Shown here piece by piece: positions 53,774-61,781 of a stretch of 64,000 nucleotides of DNA. Every line of letters starts with the position of its first letter. The stretch's first letter is position 1. Below the pieces are notes generated by a model, which was not told the DNA's origin, ran no database searches, and saw nothing but the letters and a program-made list of their open reading frames with translations. A program made the translations under genes and the position numbers. Origin of the DNA: JAVVHH01 sp965199585 (GTDB lineage: Bacteria > Pseudomonadota > Alphaproteobacteria > Acetobacterales > Acetobacteraceae); assembly GCA_965199585.1 (NCBI GenBank), contig CBDASI010000002.1:1240001-1304000 (forward strand), written 5' to 3'.

Positions 53774-54544
53774 GTGACCGACGAACTGCTCTGGGACACC
53801 GCCGACGGCATCGGCCGCCTCACCTTCAACCGCCCGGCCCAGCGCAACGCGCTGACCTGGGCCATGTATGACGGCCTGGTCGACATCCTCGACCGGGTCG
53901 AGGCCGACCCCTCCCTGCGCGCCCTCGTCCTCACCGGCGCCGGCGGCAAGGCGTTTGCCGCCGGCACCGACATCAGCCAGTTCCGCGAGTTCAGCACCCC
54001 GGCCGACGCCATCGGCTACGAAGCCCGCATCGACGCCGTCCTCACCAAGCTTGAGGCCTGCCGCGTGCCCACCATCGCGGCCATCGGCGGCGCCTGCATC
54101 GGCGGTGGCGCCGCCATCGCCGCCTGCTGCGACCTCCGCATCGCCGCCACCAACGCCCGCTTCGGCTTCCCGATCGCCAAGACGCTCGGCAACTGCCTCT
54201 CCATGGCCAACCTCTCCCGCCTCTCCGCCCTCATCGGCGCCGCCCGCGTGAAGGACATCATCTTCACCGCCCGCCTCGTCGAGGCCGACGAGGCCCACCG
54301 CATCGGCCTCGTCTCCGAGATCGTCGCCCCTGAGGCGCTGGCCGACCGCGCCCAGGCCCTGGCCGAGATCGTCGCCGGCCTGGCCCCGCTCACCTTGCGC
54401 TCGACCAAGATGGCCCTCCGCCGCCTCCAGGGCAGCGTCACCGAGGACGAGGACCTCATCCTCATGTGCTACCAGAGCGCCGATTTCCGCGAAGGCATGG
54501 AGGCCTTCCTGGCCAAGCGCCCCCCGGCCTGGACCGGCGCCTAG
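53774..54544 (+). CDS. Enoyl-CoA hydratase/isomerase family protein
   Basis: The 256-residue crotonase-fold protein has the oxyanion-hole segments ALVLTGAGGKAFAAGTDISQ and PTIAAIGGACIGGGAAIAAC. RFGFPIAKTLGNCLSMANLS differs from the canonical hydratase, in which a Glu falls near GNC, so the reaction may not be simple hydration. The GTG start is at 53774. Its stop overlaps the next GTG by one base (TAGTG), pointing to an operon with the ABC ATPase. Confidence 0.88.
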   Translation: MTDELLWDTADGIGRLTFNRPAQRNALTWAMYDGLVDILDRVEADPSLRALVLTGAGGKAFAAGTDISQFREFSTPADAIGYEARIDAVLTKLEACRVPTIAAIGGACIGGGAAIAACCDLRIAATNARFGFPIAKTLGNCLSMANLSRLSALIGAARVKDIIFTARLVEADEAHRIGLVSEIVAPEALADRAQALAEIVAGLAPLTLRSTKMALRRLQGSVTEDEDLILMCYQSADFREGMEAFLAKRPPAWTGA

Positions 54545-55635
54545 TGGGCAAGCTCGTCCTCCAGGGCCTCGGCAAGCGCTACGGCCCCAGCCTCCGCGCC
54601 GTCGCCGACGTCACCCTCGCGCTGGCCGAAGGCGAGTTCGTCTCCCTCCTCGGCCCCTCCGGCTGCGGCAAGACCACCACCTTGCGCATGATCGCCGGCT
54701 TCATGACCCCCAGCGAGGGCACCATCTCCGTCGGCGGCCAAGTCCTGTCCTCGCCCACCGCGGTCGTCCCGCCCGAGCGCCGCGGCATGTCGATGATCTT
54801 CCAGAGTTACGCCATCTGGCCCAACATGACCGTCCGCGAGAACGTCGCCTTCGGCCTCACGCTCCGCAAGCTGAACCGCACCGAGATCGCCGCCCGCACC
54901 GACAAGATGCTCGCCGTCGTCAAGCTCGCCCACCTCGCCGACCGCTATCCGTCCGAGCTCTCCGGCGGCCAGCAGCAACGCGTCGCCCTGGCCCGCGCCA
55001 TCGTCATCGAGCCCGAGGTCCTCCTGCTCGACGAACCCCTCTCCAACCTCGACGCCAGCCTCCGCGAGGAAATGCGCGCCGAGATCCGCCGCCTGCACGA
55101 CGAGTTCCGCATCACCACCGTCTACGTCACCCACGACCAGTCCGAGGCCATGGTCACGTCGGACCGCATCGTCGTCATGAACGCCGGCCGCATCGAACAG
55201 GCCGCCGACCCGGTGACCCTCTACACCCGCCCGCAGACCCGCTTCGTCGCCGGCTTCGTCGGCCGCACCAACTTCCTCGACGGCACCCGCGCCGGCAGCG
55301 AGATCCGCTTCCCCGGCTTCACCGTCCCCGCCGCCCTAGCGCCCGGCCCCCTCGAATCTCGCCCGAGCTTCTCCGTCCGCCCCCAGAGCATCGGCCTGTA
55401 CACCGCGCCTCCCACCGACCGCGGCCAGCGCTGGTGGGTCGAGGGCGTCATCGTCGAACGCGCCTATCTCGGCGAATACTGGGACTACACTGTTTCCCCT
55501 GCTGAAGGCGGCCTCCGCCTGAAGGTCAGCACCCCACCGCCCGAACGCCACGAGCTCGGCACCCCGGTCTGGCTCGCCATCGACCCGGCGCTGGCCGCCC
55601 CGATCCCACCCCCGAAACTGGACGTCGCCGCCTGA
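54544..55635 (+). CDS. ABC transporter ATP-binding protein (PotA/FbpC-like)
   Basis: The 363-residue ATPase has Walker A LLGPSGCGKTTTLRMIAGFM, the Q-loop in IFQSYAIWPNMTVRENVAFG, signature LSGGQQQRVALARAIV, Walker B VLLLDEPLSNLDASLREEM and switch VTHDQSEAM. A C-terminal TOBE-type domain of about 120 residues (SFSVRPQSIGLYT, LGEYWDYTV) is like those of spermidine, sugar or iron importers. No permease or binding-protein gene is adjacent. The GTG at 54544 shares its G with the preceding stop. Confidence 0.9.
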   Translation: MGKLVLQGLGKRYGPSLRAVADVTLALAEGEFVSLLGPSGCGKTTTLRMIAGFMTPSEGTISVGGQVLSSPTAVVPPERRGMSMIFQSYAIWPNMTVRENVAFGLTLRKLNRTEIAARTDKMLAVVKLAHLADRYPSELSGGQQQRVALARAIVIEPEVLLLDEPLSNLDASLREEMRAEIRRLHDEFRITTVYVTHDQSEAMVTSDRIVVMNAGRIEQAADPVTLYTRPQTRFVAGFVGRTNFLDGTRAGSEIRFPGFTVPAALAPGPLESRPSFSVRPQSIGLYTAPPTDRGQRWWVEGVIVERAYLGEYWDYTVSPAEGGLRLKVSTPPPERHELGTPVWLAIDPALAAPIPPPKLDVAA

Positions 55636-55693
55636 CCCCGATGCAACCGACCCCGATGCAACCGCCCCCGATGCAACCGCCCCCGATGCTGAT
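55634..55693 (+). repeat. 15-bp tandem repeat spanning a stop codon and four alternative ATGs
   Basis: Units of G(A/C)CCCCGATGCAACC occur three times plus a degenerate fourth, beginning in the ABC gene stop. Each unit brings an in-frame ATG (55641, 55656, 55671, 55686). Confidence 0.85.
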
Positions 55694-56168
55694 CCGCCCC
55701 GCCACCCCGGCCGACGCCCCCGCCATCGCCGCCATCATCATGCCCACCATCCGCGCCGGCGAGACCTACGCCCTCGACCGCGACATGCCCGAACCCGCCG
55801 CACTCGCCTACTGGCTCGCCCTCGACAAACGAACCTTCGTTGCCGAGGCGGACGGCCAAATCCTCGGCACCTACTACCTCCGCCCCAACCAACTCGGTGG
55901 CGGCCGCCACGTCTGCAACTGCGGCTACATGACCAGCCCATCCGCCACCGGCCGCGGCATCGCCCGCCAGATGTGCGAACACTCCCTGGAGTCCGCGCGA
56001 ACCGCCGGTTACCGCGCGATGCAATTCAACTTCGTCGTCAGCACCAATGTGCGCGCCGTGCGCCTGTGGCAGAGCCTCGGCTTCGAGATCCTGGCCCGAC
56101 TACCAAAAGCCTTTCTGCATCCCGAAGTTGGCTATGTCGACGCCTTAGTGATGCATCAAAGTCTCTAA
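55641..56168 (+). CDS. GNAT family N-acetyltransferase
   Basis: The 175-residue protein (160 from the last ATG) has LIRPATPADAPAIAAIIMPT, GTYYLRPNQLGG, and the acetyl-CoA motif A in GYMTSPSATGRGIARQMCEH, followed by NVRAVRLWQSLGFEI. It acetylates an unidentified amine. The N-terminus of the longest form is MQPTPMQPPPMQPPPM, encoded by a 15-bp tandem repeat. The domain itself begins at the ATG at 55686, which may be the true start. It follows the ABC ATPase gene by five bases. Confidence 0.88.
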   Translation: MQPTPMQPPPMQPPPMLIRPATPADAPAIAAIIMPTIRAGETYALDRDMPEPAALAYWLALDKRTFVAEADGQILGTYYLRPNQLGGGRHVCNCGYMTSPSATGRGIARQMCEHSLESARTAGYRAMQFNFVVSTNVRAVRLWQSLGFEILARLPKAFLHPEVGYVDALVMHQSL

Positions 56169-56307
56169 AGCGATGTCCGCAATCGACCTCTTTACGGCCA
56201 TAGTCTGGCAATGAGGCGATCTCATAAGCGGACCAGTTCTGCACTTCGCTATAACCCATCCGGAACAGTCGGACTTCCAGAACACGGATGTCGTCGGCTG
56301 AACCTCT

Positions 56308-56601
56308 GTGGATGGGCCGACCGCTTTAACCCATGCAAACCCTCTTTTCGGCAATCTGGGTCTGTGGTTCCGTGTAGCAAATGGAAAGGTCATCTCCATG
56401 CGTGGAGGCTTATGGACCATCTCTCTTTGCTTGCTGTTTATGTCGCCTATTCTCGTTTTTAAAACTTGGTGGTGGTCTTTCCTCGCGTTAGATCGGAGAA
56501 TCGATCGTGATTTTCTGGCTCTACTACTCTCGCTAATCCCATTATTACTCGTGATAGCTGGTTTCATTAAGTTAGGTGCTTGGGTTTTTAGCAGCTCTTG
56601 A
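56308..56601 (+). CDS. Hypothetical membrane protein
   Basis: The protein has up to 97 residues and two strong hydrophobic helices (GGLWTISLCLLFMSPILVFK and FLALLLSLIPLLLVIAGFIK) separated by a Trp/Arg/Asp-rich loop (WWWSFLALDRRIDRD). The region before the first helix, NPLFGNLGLWFRVANGK, also looks coding. Start is a GTG at 56308, with an ATG at 56398 as a shorter option. Codon use is AT-rich and unlike its neighbours, suggesting transfer. No family is recognised. Confidence 0.5.
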   Translation: MDGPTALTHANPLFGNLGLWFRVANGKVISMRGGLWTISLCLLFMSPILVFKTWWWSFLALDRRIDRDFLALLLSLIPLLLVIAGFIKLGAWVFSSS

Positions 56602-56864
56602 GCGTAGTAGAGGAGCGCAGCGTATTTCCGTCAGCATCGACCGCAGAATGTCGCCTCGCAGCTATCTGCGCCGACGGGATCCGTGCTTTGTGTGGTGAGC
56701 AGACCTTCGACGGCATTAGGACCCCGCGAAAAACTTGGCGCCGTAGTGCCGCATGCCGTGGCCTTCATGTTCTGCGGCTGCTCCCTGATCTTCCCGCTAC
56801 AAGGAGCGGGAGGGCTGTCTCGACCATGGCCACCTCCCAAAAGACCTGGGGTGCGCCCATCCGG

Positions 56865-57476
56865 TTACGGCGCGGGGAAAGCCCGGTCGAGAGCCGAGGC
56901 CCTGCCGCATCCGGGGCGACGCATGGCTGCGATGGTTGTTACCTGGCGGGCACTGCATGCCGCCGTTCCTGCGGTATCGACCGCCGGCACATGCCCATCA
57001 CGCCAGACGAGGACCACCGGGAACGTCAAGGGGGGCTTGACCATGTCATAGAGAATGCCCAGCCGCACAGTCCCGGGCCTAGACGGCAGCAGACCAAGCG
57101 CGGTGTAGCCTTGGCAGCCCGCACTGCCCAGGTTTCCGTGCCTCGACGTTGGAAGGACGGCGACCAACTGGGTGCCGAGTTCGACAAGGGCGACGAAGCA
57201 CGTCTTCATGCGATCGCCCGATCCGATTGCGGTGCTCCGGCCCGGTAGAATCGCGCCGATCGGCGTCCCATTCCGCATCAGCACGAACGGCTTTCCCAGC
57301 CCTTCCACGTCCGTCGCGCCGCCCTCCTCGACCTTCGCCGTTACGCGCGCAAGAAGCGCATCGGCCAGGTGGTCGGGCAGGTCATCGCTCAGCGTCAACC
57401 CAGCCGGAGCGGCGGCGCACACGAGACAGGCCGAGGCGAGCACGGCAGCAGCCGCACGATACGGGAGAAGGGGCAT
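56865..57476 (-). CDS. Exported hypothetical protein
   Basis: The 203-residue protein has a signal peptide (AAAAVLASACLVCAAAPAG). The mature part contains LSDDLPDHLADALLARVTAK, FVLMRNGTPIGAILPGRSTA and CFVALVELGTQLVAVLPTSR, plus three or more cysteines that could form disulfides. Hydrophobicity suggests a soluble periplasmic beta/alpha protein. No family is recognised. A hairpin (CCCGCT/AGCGGG, 56793-56810) lies downstream of its stop and may be its terminator. Confidence 0.55.
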   Translation of the reverse strand: MPLLPYRAAAAVLASACLVCAAAPAGLTLSDDLPDHLADALLARVTAKVEEGGATDVEGLGKPFVLMRNGTPIGAILPGRSTAIGSGDRMKTCFVALVELGTQLVAVLPTSRHGNLGSAGCQGYTALGLLPSRPGTVRLGILYDMVKPPLTFPVVLVWRDGHVPAVDTAGTAACSARQVTTIAAMRRPGCGRASALDRAFPAP

Positions 57477-57605
57477 TTGGATGCTCCATAGGTCGACTAC
57501 GCCTCAGTTCGGCATTGAGTGTTCCCCAATTGCAAGCGCGAGGAGGGAAGCTCCGGCTATCCATCTGAAAATGCACTGCCGGAACTTGTGTCGTTTGCCG
57601 CCTCA

Positions 57606-57643
57606 GCAAGCGTAGCCCGTATTCGCAAAGCGAATGCGGGACG
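57606..57643. repeat. REP palindrome (family C), copy 1, downstream of RAYT
   Basis: CCCGTATTCGC and GCGAATGCGGG form an 11-bp stem (one mismatch) around AAA, preceded by GCAAGCGTAG. The first 22 bases recur exactly at 58488. It lies 24 bases beyond the end of the extended transposase frame. Confidence 0.85.
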
Positions 57644-57666
57644 AACAAGCCTAACCTACGATCCTT

Positions 57667-58209
57667 CTAACCTTCCGAAGGCTCCCCAAACTCGTCCGAT
57701 CCACCATCGCCGACCGCCTCGCCCCAATCAGCCGGCAACACACCCTCACGCACGAATCGATGGAACGAAGAATACGGCTAATCCAGGGGGCCGGCGACCT
57801 GGCCGTGCTTACAAGGATTGTGATGGATATAATCCACATGCCGGGCGAAATCCGTCGCATCAAGGATCGTATGCTCCCAGAACCGTCGCTGCCACGCCGT
57901 ACGGCCGCCACCATCGCGCGGAGTGAAGCTCGCGCCACCTGCGATCATGGCCCGGGTGAAAACCGTCTTGATGCGCCGCCAACGGAGCGCGAAATCCGCG
58001 TCGCCTTGTGGAAGCGTGAAGATCGCATGCAGATGATCCGGCAGGATCACGATGGCGTCGATCGCGAACGGGCGTTGCTCTAGGACCGTGCGGAACGCGG
58101 TTCTCAGCATGCCAATGTTCGCTGTGAGTAACGAAGACCGACGATCCGCGAGCGCCACCGTAAAGAAGTAGGTTCCACCAAGGACGGGGGCACGCCGGTA
58201 CCGAACCAC
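57667..58209 (-). pseudogene. REP-associated tyrosine transposase (RAYT) interrupted by one TAG
   Basis: From a GTG at 58209, 143 codons encode a Y1/TnpA-REP family protein. YRRAPVLGGTYFFTVALADR opens the fold, AIVILPDHLHAIFTLP carries the HUH-like His pair, WQRRFWEHTILDATDFARHV follows, and the catalytic Tyr is in HVDYIHHNPCKHG. At 57778-57780 a TAG stands where family members have the Trp codon of DWP(Y/H)SSFHR. The same frame continues PYSSFHRFVREGVLPADWGE to a second stop at 57667. So one base change (TGG to TAG) cuts off about 37 residues. Flanked by two REP copies. Confidence 0.85.
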
Positions 58210-58331
58210 GCTTCGGACTATCCTTCTGATCGACCGCCCGCATGAGCAAGCGCTCACACGGGCTACACTGACAACGAAATTTTAACGCCCCAGCACCACC
58301 CCTGATACCGCCTCGGCATAAATTCCTAACT

Positions 58332-58497
58332 ACCCAAGCCCGACACCGCCCACTACCAGCGTGTCCTCGCCGGCCTCGTCGATCTCGCCGCCGCCGTCGC
58401 CCAGAAACTCCCCACCCGCCTCGACGACGCCACTCCCGCCCCCGAACTCGACCGCAAGATCCCGACCCGCCCCATCCCCGACCTCAAGCAAGCGTAG
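58332..58497 (+). pseudogene. Headless gene fragment ending in a REP
   Basis: An open frame without a start codon (bounded upstream by TAA) has almost all third positions C or G and reads VLAGLVDLAAAVAQKLPTR and then KIPTRPIPDLKQA before a TAG. The TAG is itself part of REP copy 2 (GCG-TAG-CCC). It looks like the tail of a real gene whose 5' part has been lost and whose 3' end was redefined by the repeat. No family is recognised. Confidence 0.45.
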
Positions 58498-58525
58498 CCC
58501 GTATTCGCATCGCGAATGCGGGTCG
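58488..58525. repeat. REP palindrome (family C), copy 2, upstream of RAYT
   Basis: The same CCCGTATTCGC / GCGAATGCGGG stem as at 57606, here around ATC, preceded by the same GCAAGCGTAG. The two copies are in the same orientation and enclose the RAYT pseudogene. Confidence 0.85.
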
Positions 58526-58630
58526 TACGATCCACCCCTTGACCGTGGCACTCGGGCCAATACCTCGCCCCCGAAGTTTGACACCGATCTCCAACCCGAT
58601 AGCGTCCGGCAACTTTCCGGTGTCGTGACA

Positions 58631-59242
58631 ATGTTGAAACCGTTTTTCATTGCCGCGGCCTCACTCGCCTTCGCGAGCGTCCGAGCCGAAGCGGTGGTCT
58701 ACTCGTTTACCCCCACGATCCTCAGCCCGTCGGTCCCGCCAATCCTGACATCGACCGATCTGTCGTTCACCCTCGCGATCGATGATGCCGCCGTCCGATC
58801 CGGCTCGTTCTCATACGACTACCGCTACAGGTTCGTCGAAAGCGGCAATCCTCCCAGGCTGACGTCAGTACCGTCGGCAATAGGAGACGTGCAATCCCTG
58901 CAGTCGTTCCGAAGTCCAGCCGGAAACGTCTCGGTCTCCGCCGGTGGCGGCCCACAGGACTCGAGCAGTTCATACTTCGCCGTGAGCCTCAACTTCGATC
59001 AGTCGGGACAGGTCAGCTTCGGTAACGTTCAGTACGCGACGGACGGCTACTACGTTCTCGTAAGCGGAACCAGCCAGATCTTCAGCGGGATCGCTGGCAT
59101 CGGCTCGACCTTTCCCCTCCGCGTAACGGGCCCGCTCGCCGGCTCCCTGGCGACCTCGGTTCCCGAACCGGCCACGCTCGCCCTGTTGGGCCTCGCTCTC
59201 GGTATGGTGGTCCAAGAACGCAGGCGGCGACGCGCCGACTAG
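58631..59242 (+). CDS. PEP-CTERM sorting-domain protein
   Basis: The 203-residue protein has a signal peptide (FFIAAASLAFASVRAEA), a Ser/Thr/Tyr-rich beta domain and a C-terminal sorting signal: VPEPATLALLGLALGMVV followed by QERRRRRAD. That is the PEP motif, helix and Arg cluster recognised by exosortase. The protein would be anchored, cleaved and exported with exopolysaccharide; no exosortase gene is in the window. The ATG at 58631 begins the signal peptide; the frame runs upstream through REP copy 2 without homology. Confidence 0.85.
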   Translation: MLKPFFIAAASLAFASVRAEAVVYSFTPTILSPSVPPILTSTDLSFTLAIDDAAVRSGSFSYDYRYRFVESGNPPRLTSVPSAIGDVQSLQSFRSPAGNVSVSAGGGPQDSSSSYFAVSLNFDQSGQVSFGNVQYATDGYYVLVSGTSQIFSGIAGIGSTFPLRVTGPLAGSLATSVPEPATLALLGLALGMVVQERRRRRAD

Positions 59243-59343
59243 GCAGCCGCGCCGGCAAGCGCCGCCCGTCGTCGCAACGCGAAGACGGCGTGCCGCCAAA
59301 CCCTTGCACCCGCTCCTAAGAAAATCTACCTAACAGCCCACCG

Positions 59344-59949
59344 ATGAACGCGATCCCCCGCCCTCTTCCCGAATCCCCCAACAATCGCCGAGCCCGCCAG
59401 CTCGACTACTTCCGCCGCGTCGCCGAAAAGGCCATGCGCGCCGTCGACATCGCCAGCGAACAGCTCGAAGTCGCCCACGCCACCGGCGAGCCCGGCGCCA
59501 CCGCATCCCCCACCCTCGATCTCGCCCGCGCCACCCGCGCCCTCGTCCTTGCCGTCAATGCCGAGAACGCTGTCGTCGACGGCGTCGCCGCCCCCCGCGC
59601 CCGCGCCGACGACCCCCGCCGCCCCATCCTGCGCGAAGCCCTCCACAAAGCCGCCGACGCCGAACCCGATCGCAGGCGCCGCGGCCAACTCCGTCACGAC
59701 GTGGACGACCGCATCGAAGACACCCTCGTCGGCGACCCCGATGGCGAGATACCCCTCCCCACTCACCTCTGCGCCATCGTCGACGAACTCGGCCTCACCC
59801 TCGACCTGGCGACTCTCAGCGACGCCGTTATGGGCATGCCGCCCTGGCGCCGTCCCCCGCACCACACTCAGCCCGACCCGGCGACCGCCCCGTTCGCCAC
59901 CGGCCAACCCGCCTCGGCCGACACCGGCGATCCCTGGGACGAACCCTGA
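59344..59949 (+). CDS. Hypothetical soluble protein
   Basis: The 201-residue protein has an N-terminal helical region (NNRRARQLDYFRRVAEKAMR, LDLARATRALVLAVNAENAV), then charged sequence with EPDRRRRGQLRHDVDDRIED, and a disordered Pro/Thr/His-rich tail. No signal, membrane span or cysteine-rich motif apart from one Cys in PTHLCAIVDELGL. Third-position C is very strong, so coding is credible. It is convergent with the cytochrome gene. No family is recognised. Confidence 0.65.
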   Translation: MNAIPRPLPESPNNRRARQLDYFRRVAEKAMRAVDIASEQLEVAHATGEPGATASPTLDLARATRALVLAVNAENAVVDGVAAPRARADDPRRPILREALHKAADAEPDRRRRGQLRHDVDDRIEDTLVGDPDGEIPLPTHLCAIVDELGLTLDLATLSDAVMGMPPWRRPPHHTQPDPATAPFATGQPASADTGDPWDEP

Positions 59950-59953
59950 CCCG

Positions 59954-60508
59954 CTACCGGCTCGACGCGTCCGCCGGAACGAACCCCCCGCGATTCGGCA
60001 TCTGCACTCGCGTCAGGCTGGCCGCGTCCAGCGTCTGCGTCTCCGGAACGATCCCGTTCAGGAACAGCACATACGCGGTCACCGCATAGACCTGGTCCGG
60101 GCTCAGCGATTGCGGCGCGTTGAACGGCATCGCCCGATGGATGTAGTCGTACAGCGTGGTCGCATACGGCCAATAGCTGCCGACCGTCTGGATGGCGCCC
60201 GGCGTCGCCAGCGTTCCCATTCCGCCCGTCAGCCGGATCGACGATGAGATCGGATGCTCCCCCTTCGCCCCGTGGCACGCCGCGCAACTCTGCGCGAACA
60301 GCGCCTCGCCCGCTTTGACCGTCCCGCTCCCCGCCGGCAGCCCGGCGCCATCGGGGCCGATCTCGATGTCGAACGGCGCCACCGCCGCAGCGGTCAACGG
60401 CGTGCCGAACCCGTATCGCGGCGGATCGGCCGCCGCACGCTGCAGCGCCGCTATCGACAGCAGCCCCACCGCGATCGCCAACTCACGCCGCAAGGCTGAA
60501 GCTCCCAT
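59954..60508 (-). CDS. Cytochrome c subunit of sulfite dehydrogenase (SoxD-like)
   Basis: The 184-residue protein has a signal peptide (LAIAVGLLSIAALQRAAA) and one c-type heme site CAACH (Cys75, Cys78, His79). The methionine axial ligand may be in HRAMPFNAPQSLSPDQVYAV. The sequence YGFGTPLTAAAVAPFDIEI is typical of SoxD/SorB-type partners. It would take electrons from the molybdenum subunit encoded just upstream, whose gene it overlaps by 26 bases. It is shorter than classical two-heme SoxD. Confidence 0.85.
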   Translation of the reverse strand: MGASALRRELAIAVGLLSIAALQRAAADPPRYGFGTPLTAAAVAPFDIEIGPDGAGLPAGSGTVKAGEALFAQSCAACHGAKGEHPISSSIRLTGGMGTLATPGAIQTVGSYWPYATTLYDYIHRAMPFNAPQSLSPDQVYAVTAYVLFLNGIVPETQTLDAASLTRVQMPNRGGFVPADASSR

Positions 60509-61703
60509 CCGCCGCCAGCCGCCACGGCACGATGGCGTCGTAATGGTAGTAGAAATTCGGCCCCCGCTCGGCCAGCACCGCCGCCCGCGTCGGCTGCACC
60601 GCGCCGGTCTCGTCCGTCGCCCGGCTCTGCAACACCGCCGGGCCGCCCCCCCAGGTCCACGGCGCGCGAAACCGCGTCAGGCACCGCGACAGCACCGGCC
60701 CCTGCAGCGCCGCATCCGCCCAGCTCGCCCCGTCATCGGCCGACACCTCCACCCGCGTGACCCGGCCATGGCCCGACCAGGCCAGCCCGGTGATCTCGTG
60801 GAACCCGGTCTGCTTCAGTTGAAAGCCGGGGGAGGGCCGCGTGATCACCGATTTGACCCGCATCACGAAGTTGAACTGCAGCGCTTTGCCGTCCGGCTCG
60901 AGGTCCGTGTATTTCGACGTCTCCTCCCGCGTCTCGAACGGCGCCGGGCCGAGCTTCAGCCGCCGCAACCACTTGATGTTGGTGTTGCCCTCATAGCCCG
61001 GCAGCAGCAGCCGCAGCGGATAGCCCTGCTCCGGCCGCAGCCGCTCGCCGTTTTGCGAATAGGCCAGGATCGCGTCGTCCATCGCCTTGGCCACCGGGAT
61101 CGACCGCGTCATCGCGCAGGCATCCGCCCCCTCCGCCAACAGCCACGTCGCCCCCGCCTGCACGCCCGCCTCGGCCAGCACGTCCGACAGGCGAACCCCG
61201 GTCCACTCGGCGCAGCTCAACAGGCCATGCGTGTCCTGCACCGTGTAGTCCGGCTTGATGTTGGACTGTTTGTAGAGCCCGGTATTGCCGGAGCACTCCA
61301 GGAAATGGATCGCCGACACCGACGGGAACCGCATCAGATCCTCCATGGAGAAGCTGAGCGGCCGGTCGACCATGCCATGCACCATCAGCCGATGCTGCTC
61401 CGGGTCGATCGCCGGGGTCCCCGCATGGCTGCGGATGTAGTGCAGGCCGTTTGGGGTGATGATCCCGTCGAGGTGCTGCAACGGCGTGAAGATCGAGCCG
61501 GACGTGTCGAACAGCAGCTTGTCGCGCGGCCACCGGGCGACGTGACTCTCGAACGGCGACGGCGCGCCGTAACGGTCGTCGGCGATCGGAGCGCCCTGTT
61601 CCGTCGTCCAGCTGGGCACGCCCGGCGCGGGAGCGGCGATGGCGCGCGCAATCGGCGCGGCTGCCAGGCCAGCCCCGGCGCGCAGAATGGTGCGGCGTAT
61701 CAT
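60483..61703 (-). CDS. soxC: Molybdopterin sulfite dehydrogenase (SoxC-like)
   Basis: The 406-residue protein has a Tat signal (IRRTILRAGAGLAAAPIARA). The molybdenum-ligand cysteine is Cys137 in IHFLECSGNTGLYKQ. YPLRLLLPGYEGNTNIKWLR and the C-terminal dimerisation domain (RVTRVEVSADDGASWADAAL) match the SoxC/sulfite oxidase family. It oxidises sulfite, or in SoxCD the sulfane sulfur bound to SoxYZ, in the periplasm. No other sox genes are nearby, so a stand-alone sulfite dehydrogenase is equally likely. Confidence 0.9.
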   Translation of the reverse strand: MIRRTILRAGAGLAAAPIARAIAAPAPGVPSWTTEQGAPIADDRYGAPSPFESHVARWPRDKLLFDTSGSIFTPLQHLDGIITPNGLHYIRSHAGTPAIDPEQHRLMVHGMVDRPLSFSMEDLMRFPSVSAIHFLECSGNTGLYKQSNIKPDYTVQDTHGLLSCAEWTGVRLSDVLAEAGVQAGATWLLAEGADACAMTRSIPVAKAMDDAILAYSQNGERLRPEQGYPLRLLLPGYEGNTNIKWLRRLKLGPAPFETREETSKYTDLEPDGKALQFNFVMRVKSVITRPSPGFQLKQTGFHEITGLAWSGHGRVTRVEVSADDGASWADAALQGPVLSRCLTRFRAPWTWGGGPAVLQSRATDETGAVQPTRAAVLAERGPNFYYHYDAIVPWRLAADGSFSLAA

Positions 61704-61781
61704 GTCGGCCCTCCCTTAAGGACGACACACGGTAGAACCGTCCGTCGCCACCCGACGAACACGCTTTTGTGGGCAAGCCGG

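Larger units (their letters stand above)
58210..58630. other. 421-base gap holding a gene fragment and a REP copy
   Basis: Between the RAYT start and the PEP-CTERM gene there is no intact gene. It contains the RAYT leader, the fragment at 58332-58497, REP copy 2, and about 100 bases that probably carry the promoter of the PEP-CTERM gene. Confidence 0.5.
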
